The notes beneath the pieces were generated by a model. The model was not told the DNA's origin, did not search any database, and saw nothing but the letters and a program-made list of their open reading frames with translations. The translations under genes were made by a program, and so were the position numbers. Shown in pieces: positions 1-4,885 of a stretch of 5,751 nt of DNA (the stretch's first letter is position 1; each line of letters starts with the position of its first letter). Origin of the DNA: an uncultured Actinomyces sp. (GTDB lineage: Bacteria; Actinomycetota; Actinomycetes; Actinomycetales; Actinomycetaceae); NCBI GenBank assembly GCA_902373545.1, contig CABKMZ010000114.1:1-5751 (forward strand), read 5' to 3'.

Positions 1-698
1 CCGTCACCGGCGAGGAGAACCTCCCCACGGAGGGTGGTTTCCTGTTGGTTTCCAACCACCTCTCGAACGTCGACCCCCTGTGTCTGTGCTGGTATTTCAT
101 GAAGCGCAACACCGCCGTGCGCTTCCTGGCCAAGAAGTCGATGTTTTCCGTCCCGGTGTTCGGCTGGATCATCAAGGGCATGGGCCTGATTCCCGTCAAC
201 CGTGATTCGAATCCCTCGGCTGTCCTGGCACCCACGCGCGAGGCCTTGACGGCAGGTGAGGTCGTCGGCATCTACCCTGAGGGAACGCTCACGCGCGACC
301 CGGATCAGTGGCCGATGGAGTTCAAGTCGGGTGCCGCCCGCCTGGCCCTCGACACGGGCGTCACCGTCATCCCCCTGTCCCAGTGGGGTCCGCAGGACAT
401 CATGGCCCCCTACAACGCTAAGGGCATGGATATGCGCCCGGGTCGGCGCATCTCCTATCACTTCGGCGCGCCCGTCGACCTGTCTGACCTGATCGGCCCC
501 GCCGGATCCGAGGACCACGACGCGGTCAACGCGGCGACGGCGCGCATCCTTGCTGCTGTCCGCGAAGGGGTCGGCCAGCTGCGCGGATTGCCCGTGCCCG
601 ACACCGTGTGGGACCCCGCCACGCAGGCTGGCCCCTGGTGGGAGGAAGAGCAGGCGCACAGGGCCAAGAAAGCGAAGAAGGCAGCGAAGAAAGGTTAG
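1..698 (+). CDS. plsC: PlsC-family 1-acylglycerol-3-phosphate acyltransferase, 5' end missing
   Basis: Probable membrane-associated lysophosphatidic acid acyltransferase that adds the second acyl chain to make phosphatidic acid. The frame is open at the left edge (first full codon at 3) and 231 residues are visible, so the true start lies upstream; the TTG at 45 is internal, because the residues before it (GEENLP...GGFLLVSNH) already match the family. All four acyltransferase blocks are present: the HX4D catalytic pair (His at 57-59, Asp at 72-74), block II GLIPVNR, block III PEGT (276-287), and block IV VIPLSQWG. The C-terminus is a lysine-rich tail (KKAKKAAKKG) that could contact acidic lipids or simply be disordered. 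A related acyltransferase transferring a different acyl group is possible. The gene lies upstream of gpsA, whose product is the glycerol backbone for the same pathway, but a reversed gene now separates them. The stop codon overlaps that of the convergent lipoprotein gene. Confidence 0.92.
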   Translation, partial: VTGEENLPTEGGFLLVSNHLSNVDPLCLCWYFMKRNTAVRFLAKKSMFSVPVFGWIIKGMGLIPVNRDSNPSAVLAPTREALTAGEVVGIYPEGTLTRDPDQWPMEFKSGAARLALDTGVTVIPLSQWGPQDIMAPYNAKGMDMRPGRRISYHFGAPVDLSDLIGPAGSEDHDAVNAATARILAAVREGVGQLRGLPVPDTVWDPATQAGPWWEEEQAHRAKKAKKAAKKG

Positions 699-1357
699 TC
701 CCTGATATCGACGACCAGGCGCGACGGGTTCGACAGGAAGCCGACCTGGAATTGGCGCTCGGTGGGTGCTCCGATGACGACGTGCGTGTTGTCCTCGAAA
801 GTCCCGTCCGAAACGATATCCAGGGCACCCGCGCGCACGTGCGCCCCGCTCGGGTAGGTGCCTGCGGGTGAGGTGGCCGTCATTGGCGTGCCGTCCAGGA
901 TTAGCTCCAGGACGGCCGCGCCATCGACCTCGATGGGCTGGCCTCGGCCCTGTTCGATCGCCTGGTCGCTCCACTGCGCCAGGCGGATGCCCGGCGATCC
1001 CTCGCCGTCGAACTCCAGTACGACGCGGGTGAAGCCCTCGTGGGAGGCCGCGCGAATGTCGGTGAGAACCAGCGCCCGATCCGGGTTCTGAGTGCGCACG
1101 GGCGGCAGCATCGACACCGAGGACGTCCAGTTGTCCGCGTTGATGGGCCTGGTCGTGTCCAGACCCGGCTCGCTTGCCGCGCTCTGCGTGCCCGACTGCG
1201 CGCTCGCGTTCGCCGTGGGGGAGGATCCCTGGCTGGACGAGGCCGTGGCAGGCTTCGCGGGCGGAGCTCCCGCCGGGGTGGCGGGGGAGCAGGCGGCGAG
1301 CGCGAGGATAGCGGCCGATGCCAGGACAGTTGTGGGGATCGCGCGGCGGTGAGACAA
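695..1357 (-). CDS. AMIN-like domain lipoprotein (predicted surface-anchored)
   Basis: A 220-residue predicted lipoprotein. The N-terminus has basic residues (HRR), a hydrophobic stretch (about 9-22) and a lipobox LAAC with the lipidated Cys at residue 23, so it should be anchored to the outer face of the cytoplasmic membrane. Residues 24-85 are a Pro/Ala/Ser/Thr/Gln-rich disordered linker. Residues about 95-220 resemble the actinobacterial AMIN-like domain: a beta-rich fold with the strand pattern TDIR...FTRVVLEFDG early and FLSNPSRLVVDIRD at the extreme C-terminus. AMIN domains in other proteins target cell-wall or envelope machinery; the ligand here is unknown. The start is a TTG at 1357-1355, with a strong AAGGAGG Shine-Dalgarno 4 nt upstream (1368-1362) and an in-frame stop at 1393-1391; no better in-frame start exists. 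It runs opposite to all its neighbours, splitting the acyltransferase from gpsA. Lipoprotein status is firm; the domain name rests on pattern recognition. Confidence 0.85.
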   Translation of the reverse strand: MSHRRAIPTTVLASAAILALAACSPATPAGAPPAKPATASSSQGSSPTANASAQSGTQSAASEPGLDTTRPINADNWTSSVSMLPPVRTQNPDRALVLTDIRAASHEGFTRVVLEFDGEGSPGIRLAQWSDQAIEQGRGQPIEVDGAAVLELILDGTPMTATSPAGTYPSGAHVRAGALDIVSDGTFEDNTHVVIGAPTERQFQVGFLSNPSRLVVDIRD

Positions 1358-1372
1358 AGCCCCTCCTTGAAG

Positions 1373-1400
1373 TGTGACGGTTTTCCCATCCTAGTAGACT
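1373..1400 (+). promoter_or_regulatory. Candidate gpsA promoter
   Basis: A TANNNT-type -10 box (TAGACT, 1395-1400) lies 21 nt before the gpsA ATG, with a weak -35 candidate TGTGAC (1373-1378) 16 nt upstream of it. Transcription would start near 1407, giving a short leader that still contains the GGGAGG ribosome binding site at 1411-1416. A small dyad, CTGTC-GCT-GACAG (1399-1411), overlaps the end of the -10 box and the predicted start point and could be an operator, though at 5 bp per arm it may be chance. Confidence 0.35.
1388..1393 (-). promoter_or_regulatory. Candidate -10 box for the lipoprotein gene
   Basis: On the minus strand this reads TAGGAT, matching the actinobacterial TANNNT -10 pattern. 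It lies 30 nt upstream of the TTG start, leaving room for a short leader with the AAGGAGG site. No convincing -35 box is seen. It directly abuts the plus-strand candidate -10 of gpsA. Motif inspection only. Confidence 0.3.
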
Positions 1401-1421
1401 GTCGCTGACAGGGAGGTCTCG

Positions 1422-2441
1422 ATGAGTATGACAACAGCAGCGGTCCTGGGAACGGGTGCTTGGGGAACGACGTTCGCGCAGGTGCTTGCAGACGCGGGCG
1501 TGGACGTGACGATGTGGGGGCGTAACGCCGACACGATTTCCTTTATCAACGGCCACGAAAACCCGACGTACCTGCCGGGCATCACTCTGTCCGAGCGCAT
1601 TTGCGCCACGACCGACATCGCCAGCGCGGTGTCTGGCGAGCAGCTGGTGGTCGTCGCCGTCCCCGTCAAGGCCGTACGCGCGACGCTGGAGGCGGCTCGT
1701 GACGCTTTCGTGCCTGACGTCGCCCTACTGTCCTTGGCCAAGGGACTGGAGCTGGGGAGCCTGAAGCGGGTGGACGAGGTCATCGCCGACGCCTCGGGCG
1801 TGCCCGAGGAACGCATTGCCGTCCTGTCCGGGCCGAACCTCTCGCGCGAGATCGCCGAGCAGCAGCCGACCGCGACGGTCGTGGCTTCCACCGACGTCGA
1901 GCTGGCTAAGGAGATTGCCCGGGCCTGCCACAACTCCTATTTCCGCCCCTACGTCTCCACCGACGTCGTGGGCACCGAGATGGCGGGTGCCACGAAGAAC
2001 GTCATCGCCGTGGCGATCGGCGCCGCCGAGGGCATGGGTCTGGGCATTAACACCCGCTCGACCCTCATCACGCGCGGCCTGGCCGAGATGACGCGCCTGG
2101 GCACTGCCCTGGGCGCAGACCCCGCGACATTCGCAGGCCTGTCGGGCATCGGTGACCTCGTAGCCACCTGCTCCTCGCGCCTGTCACGCAACTTCTCGCT
2201 GGGCCACCGTCTCGGCTCCGGCATGAGTCTGGCCGAGGCCATGGCCCTGTCCCCGGGCGTCGTCGAGGGCGTCGCCTCGGCAGGACCGATCCTCCAGGTC
2301 GCCGCCTCCGTGGGCGTCGACATGCCGATCACCAGCGCCGTCGTCGAGGTCGTCGAGGGGCGCGCGAGTATCGCCGACATGGGCCGCATGCTGCTGTCGC
2401 GCCCGCAGAAGATGGATGGGTGGAAGATCGAGTTGGTCTAA
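1422..2441 (+). CDS. gpsA: NAD(P)-dependent glycerol-3-phosphate dehydrogenase
   Basis: Cytoplasmic enzyme interconverting dihydroxyacetone phosphate and sn-glycerol 3-phosphate, the backbone for phospholipid synthesis. It has 339 residues, normal for GpsA. The N-terminal Rossmann domain opens with GTGAWGTT (10-17). Family signatures follow in order: LAKGLE with Lys107, SGPNL (136-140), ATKNVIAVAIG with the catalytic Lys192, AGLSGIGDLVATC (238-250), and R256-N257 in the SRNFSLG segment near the substrate phosphate. The C-terminal helical domain contains PGVVEGVASA (278-287). The ATG at 1422 is favoured: GGGAGG lies 5 nt upstream. A second ATG at 1428 would be 11 nt from that site. The gene lies 49 nt before ddl and is transcribed divergently from the lipoprotein gene. 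It is intact, with no odd residues at the expected active-site positions. Confidence 0.98.
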   Translation: MSMTTAAVLGTGAWGTTFAQVLADAGVDVTMWGRNADTISFINGHENPTYLPGITLSERICATTDIASAVSGEQLVVVAVPVKAVRATLEAARDAFVPDVALLSLAKGLELGSLKRVDEVIADASGVPEERIAVLSGPNLSREIAEQQPTATVVASTDVELAKEIARACHNSYFRPYVSTDVVGTEMAGATKNVIAVAIGAAEGMGLGINTRSTLITRGLAEMTRLGTALGADPATFAGLSGIGDLVATCSSRLSRNFSLGHRLGSGMSLAEAMALSPGVVEGVASAGPILQVAASVGVDMPITSAVVEVVEGRASIADMGRMLLSRPQKMDGWKIELV

Positions 2442-2477
2442 ACGCGCACACTCGGGCGGGAAAAGCCTGACGCGCGG

Positions 2478-2490
2478 TAGGCTTGGACCC
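2478..2490 (+). promoter_or_regulatory. Candidate leaderless promoter of ddl
   Basis: A TANNNT -10 box, TAGGCT (2478-2483), is followed by 7 nt and then directly by the ddl ATG at 2491. That spacing puts the transcription start on or next to the A of the ATG, the arrangement of leaderless mRNAs that are common in Actinobacteria. No Shine-Dalgarno sequence is visible before the ATG, which agrees. No clear -35 box is seen. Cotranscription from gpsA remains possible as well. Confidence 0.5.
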
Positions 2491-3627
2491 ATGACAGCAA
2501 TTTCTCGTCCTCGCGTCCTCATCGTTTTCGGCGGGCGCTCCTCAGAACACGAAGTCTCTTGTGCGACGGCCGCCGGCATCCTCACGGCCATCGACCGCAC
2601 GAAGTGGGACGTGATCCCGCTGGGTATCACGCGCGACGGCCAGTGGGTGCGTGTCGCCGACGACCCGTCGGCGCTGAGGTTCAAGGACGGCAAGGGGCAG
2701 TCGATCACCGCCGGAGCCACCCGCGTGGCCCTGACCCCGGGCGAGGGCAACCTCGTCGAACTCACCTACGACGGCGACCCTTCGGACGATACCTCGCGCG
2801 TTGTGGGCGTGGAGGACCTGGGGCACGTCGACATCGTCTTCCCGCTCCTGCACGGCCCTTACGGCGAGGATGGCACCATTCAGGGCCTCTTCGAAATGGC
2901 GGACGTGCGCTACGTCGGATGCGGCGTGACCTCCTCGGCGATTTCCATGGACAAGCACCTGACCAAGACCGTGCTCGCCGCCGCCGGCATCGACGTTGGC
3001 CGTTGGGTTTGCATCACCGCCCGTCAGTGGGAGAGCGACCCCGCCTCGTGCATGGACCGCATCGAGCGCCTCGGCTTCCCCGTCTTCGTCAAGCCCTGCC
3101 GCGCCGGCTCCTCCGTCGGCATCTCGCGCGTGACCTGCCGCGAGGACCTGCCCGTCGCCATCAAGGAAGCCGCAAACCACGACCCGCGCATCATCGTCGA
3201 GGCCTCGGTGACCGGCCGCGAGGTCGAGTGCGGCGTGCTCGGCTCGCGCCCCGACTGGCAAAGCGGCACCTCGCCCCTGGGCGAGATCGTCGTCCCCGAA
3301 GGCGAGTTCTACGACTACGAACACAAGTACGTGGACGACGTCGTCGGCCTGTCCTGCCCGGCCGACGTGCCCCCCGCCTACGCCCAGCGCATCCGCGAGA
3401 CCGCGTGGCGTGCCTTTGACGCGCTCGAATGTGAGGGCCTGGCACGCGTCGACTTCTTCCTCAACGAAGCCACCGACACCGTCATTATCAACGAAGTGAA
3501 CACGCTGCCCGGCTTCACGCCCATCTCGATGTACCCGCAGATGTGGGCGGCCGCCGGTGTGTCCTACCCGGATCTGCTCAGCGAACTGCTCACCGAAGCG
3601 TCGCAGCGCCCCCTGGGCCTGCGCTGA
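2491..3627 (+). CDS. ddl: D-alanine--D-alanine ligase
   Basis: ATP-grasp ligase that joins two D-alanines in the cytoplasm for the peptidoglycan precursor; 378 residues, in the DdlA-like size range. Visible signatures: FGGRSSEHEVS (13-23) with the D-Ala-binding Glu21; HGPYGEDG (121-128); Lys155 (MDKHLTK) and Lys201 (FVKP) at the nucleotide; the glycine-rich loop GSSVGIS (206-212); the omega loop FYDYEHKY (273-280); and metal ligands Asp321, Glu335 and Asn337 (NEVNTLPG). Tyr280 aligns with Tyr216 of E. coli DdlB, the residue that favours D-Ala-D-Ala over D-Ala-D-lactate, so the product should be the normal vancomycin-binding dipeptide. The ATG at 2491 is preferred over in-frame alternatives near 2416 because those lie inside gpsA and their extra 25 residues are not Ddl-like. 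No Shine-Dalgarno precedes it, suggesting a leaderless message. A GC-rich hairpin follows 4 nt after the stop. Confidence 0.98.
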   Translation: MTAISRPRVLIVFGGRSSEHEVSCATAAGILTAIDRTKWDVIPLGITRDGQWVRVADDPSALRFKDGKGQSITAGATRVALTPGEGNLVELTYDGDPSDDTSRVVGVEDLGHVDIVFPLLHGPYGEDGTIQGLFEMADVRYVGCGVTSSAISMDKHLTKTVLAAAGIDVGRWVCITARQWESDPASCMDRIERLGFPVFVKPCRAGSSVGISRVTCREDLPVAIKEAANHDPRIIVEASVTGREVECGVLGSRPDWQSGTSPLGEIVVPEGEFYDYEHKYVDDVVGLSCPADVPPAYAQRIRETAWRAFDALECEGLARVDFFLNEATDTVIINEVNTLPGFTPISMYPQMWAAAGVSYPDLLSELLTEASQRPLGLR

Positions 3628-3631
3628 GAGA

Positions 3632-3672
3632 GCGGCCGCGGTGACCCGCATCTGCGCGTGTCCCGCGGCCGC
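3632..3672 (+). terminator. GC-rich hairpin after ddl, possible terminator without U-tract
   Basis: A perfect 10-bp inverted repeat: GCGGCCGCGG (3632-3641) and CCGCGGCCGC (3663-3672), with a 21-nt loop. All ten pairs are G-C, so the RNA hairpin would be very stable. No run of T follows, so it is not a classical intrinsic terminator; it might act as a U-less terminator, a processing or stability element, or a pause site. Each arm itself contains the palindrome GCGGCCGC, so it could alternatively be a paired protein-binding site. It sits between ddl and the ATP-grasp gene, which has its own ribosome binding site. Confidence 0.5.
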
Positions 3673-3718
3673 ACCCCGACCTCGTTAATTCCCGTCACAC
3701 CGACCCTGAAGGACACAC

Positions 3719-4636
3719 ATGACGACCAACCCCAAAGTCACTCTGGTGACATGCAAGGCGCTGCCCAATCTCTTCCCCGGGGAGGAAGGCCTGCTTGACG
3801 AGCTGGCGTCGCGCGGATGCGACCCGCAGATCAAGGTCTGGAACGATCCCGACGTTGACTGGGCCGATGCTGGCATGGTCGTCGTGCGCTCCGTCTCCGA
3901 CTACGCCGCGGATCGTCCCGCCTTCCTGGAGTGGACGCGCCAGCTGCGCCGCGTGCAGAACTCGAAGGACGTGCTCAACTGGAACACAGACAAGCACTAC
4001 CTGAAGGAACTCGCGGCGATGGGGCTGCCGACGATTCCGACGAACTGGCTTGAACCCTCCCAGAAGCTCACCAAGCACCAGATCCACACGCGCTTCCCGG
4101 CTTTCGGTGAGTTCGTCGTCAAGCCTGCCGTGTCTTCCGGCGTGCGTGATGTCGGCCGCTACACGACTGTGGACATCCGCCAACGTCAGGCCGCCATGCG
4201 CCAGGTGCAGGGCTTGCTGGGCGAGGGGCGCTCCGTCATGCTTCAGCGCTACGTTGAGGAAATCGACCTGCACGGCGAGATTTCGCTCGTGTTTTTCAAT
4301 GGCCTGGTCTCCCACGCCGTTGAGAAGCGCTCGGCCCTGCACCCCGCCTCCGTCACCAACCCCAAGATGCACGAGGCCGTGCTGACCGCCGACTCTGCCG
4401 ACTCCGTCGCGTGGACATGGGGTGAGCAGATCCGCTGCGTCCTGCACAACTACGTGCGAGCCCGCCTGGGCCACGACGAGCAGTTCCTGTTTAACCGCGT
4501 GGACCTGGTTCCCGACGGCAAGGGATCCTTCCTGGTCATGGAGGTCTCCCTCGTGGACGCAGACCTCTACCTCGGCTCGACGCCCGGTGCCCTGGGCAAT
4601 TTCGCCGACGCGATCTCCGCGCGCGTTCACTGGTGA
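3719..4636 (+). CDS. Uncharacterised ATP-grasp ligase, DcsG/RimK-like
   Basis: A 305-residue cytoplasmic protein predicted to couple ATP hydrolysis to an amide- or peptide-bond-forming ligation; substrate unknown. The N-terminal part has VTLVTCKALPNLFPGEE, then VWNDPDVDWAD, VVVRSVSDY (54-62) and LNWNTDKHYLKEL (86-98), a pattern I associate with the family that includes the D-cycloserine-pathway ATP-grasp protein DcsG and many unnamed relatives. The ATP-grasp core follows: Lys135 in FVVKPAVSSGVRD, QRYVEEID (176-183), GEISLVFFNG (186-195), AVEKRS (200-205), RVDLVPD (260-266) and Glu275 in MEVSLVD, the last two in the expected metal/nucleotide region. The ATG at 3719 has GAAGGA 5 nt upstream. 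It follows ddl, another ATP-grasp ligase, by 91 nt, which hints at a role with D-amino acids or the cell wall, but the two proteins are not close paralogues and no cycloserine genes are visible. No terminator is evident between it and tRNA-His. Confidence 0.85.
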   Translation: MTTNPKVTLVTCKALPNLFPGEEGLLDELASRGCDPQIKVWNDPDVDWADAGMVVVRSVSDYAADRPAFLEWTRQLRRVQNSKDVLNWNTDKHYLKELAAMGLPTIPTNWLEPSQKLTKHQIHTRFPAFGEFVVKPAVSSGVRDVGRYTTVDIRQRQAAMRQVQGLLGEGRSVMLQRYVEEIDLHGEISLVFFNGLVSHAVEKRSALHPASVTNPKMHEAVLTADSADSVAWTWGEQIRCVLHNYVRARLGHDEQFLFNRVDLVPDGKGSFLVMEVSLVDADLYLGSTPGALGNFADAISARVHW

Positions 4637-4646
4637 CGCACGCCAC

Positions 4647-4719
4647 CGCCGTGAAGGCACCTCTCGAGTTTTCAAGCTCGGTCGGGTAGTGCTAAGCTCT
4701 ACCCGTTGCCTTCACGGCG
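4647..4719. repeat. Nested inverted repeats upstream of tRNA-His
   Basis: The outer pair is a perfect 13-bp inverted repeat, CGCCGTGAAGGCA (4647-4659) and TGCCTTCACGGCG (4707-4719). Inside it are two smaller dyads: CGAGTT/AGCTCG (4665-4670 and 4675-4680, one G-U pair, 4-nt loop) and a perfect 7-bp pair CGGGTAG/CTACCCG (4683-4689 and 4699-4705, 9-nt loop). A transcript crossing the block could fold as a three-way junction: a 13-bp stem closing two hairpins. The predicted tRNA-His promoter boxes fall in the two inner loops. The left arm begins 10 nt after the ATP-grasp stop; the right arm lies in the tRNA leader. Function unknown. Confidence 0.7.
4669..4698 (+). promoter_or_regulatory. Candidate tRNA-His promoter
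   Basis: A -10 box TAAGCT (4693-4698, matches TANNNT) with a -35 candidate TTTTCA (4669-4674, four of six matches to TTGACA) at 18-bp spacing. Transcription would start near 4705, giving a leader of about 22 nt before the mature tRNA, to be removed by RNase P. The 7-bp dyad CGGGTAG-N9-CTACCCG is centred on the -10 box, so a DNA-binding protein there would block the promoter. Confidence 0.45.
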
Positions 4720-4727
4720 ACGCGATG

Positions 4728-4803
4728 GTGGCTGTAGTTCAGTTGGTAGAGCACCTGGTTGTGGTCCAGGACGTCGCGGGTTCGAGTCCCGTCAGCCACC
4801 CCA
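4728..4803 (+). tRNA. tRNA-His (anticodon GTG)
   Basis: A full cloverleaf can be drawn. Acceptor stem GTGGCTG (4728-4734) pairs with CAGCCAC (4793-4799). D arm GTTC/GAGC (4737-4740, 4749-4752). Anticodon stem CCTGG/CCAGG (4754-4758, 4766-4770) presents GTG at 4761-4763, which reads CAC/CAT (His). T arm GCGGG/CCCGT closes the loop TTCGAGT (4781-4787). The base before the acceptor stem, G at 4727, faces discriminator C at 4800: this is the G-1:C73 pair that identifies tRNA-His to its synthetase. The 3' CCA is encoded at 4801-4803. A strong intrinsic terminator starts 3 nt later. Confidence 0.98.
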
Positions 4804-4806
4804 TTG

Positions 4807-4837
4807 CCCCGGCGCTTACGCGCCGGGGTTTTTGTTT
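4807..4837 (+). terminator. Rho-independent terminator of tRNA-His
   Basis: A perfect 9-bp stem, CCCCGGCGC (4807-4815) and GCGCCGGGG (4820-4828), with a TTAC tetraloop, followed by TTTTTGTTT (4829-4837). This is a textbook intrinsic terminator directly behind the tRNA. With no terminator visible after the ATP-grasp gene, it probably also ends any transcript reading through from there. Confidence 0.95.
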
Positions 4838-4843
4838 CTTGAG

Positions 4844-4849
4844 TATGCT
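4844..4849 (+). promoter_or_regulatory. Candidate -10 box for the alcohol dehydrogenase gene
   Basis: TATGCT (TANNNT type) lies 36 nt before the dehydrogenase ATG, which would give a leader of about 30 nt including the AAAGGAG site. A -35 region at standard spacing would fall in the right arm of the tRNA terminator and has no good match to TTGACA. A promoter is expected here, because the terminator cuts off upstream transcription, but the exact box is tentative. Confidence 0.35.
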
Positions 4850-4885
4850 TGTAGCAGCCTCAATTGACCGGACAAAGGAGTTCTC

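Noticed and set aside
2259..2360. Repeated gtcgtcgag-type runs in gpsA
   Set aside because: They encode normal Val-Glu-rich helix segments with biased GC-rich codons. Not a separate repeat element.
2416..2490. Upstream in-frame extension of ddl starting at 2416
   Set aside because: It would overlap the gpsA 3' end, and the added residues are not Ddl-like. The ATG at 2491 fits the family N-terminus and the promoter spacing.
2542..3651. Long (369-codon) minus-strand open frame opposite ddl
   Set aside because: Low-complexity Ala/Gly/Asp/Val-rich product without recognisable motifs. High GC at third codon positions of ddl suppresses antisense stops. The plus-strand frame contains every Ddl motif.
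3719..4636. A D-cycloserine biosynthesis cluster, given the DcsG resemblance next to ddl
   Set aside because: Only the ATP-grasp gene is similar. No other recognisable pathway genes flank it in this window, and many unrelated ATP-grasp proteins share the pattern.
3695..4675. Long (326-codon) minus-strand open frame opposite the ATP-grasp gene
   Set aside because: Same GC-driven shadow effect; the product has no recognisable domain, and the sense frame has coherent ATP-grasp motifs and a good ribosome binding site.
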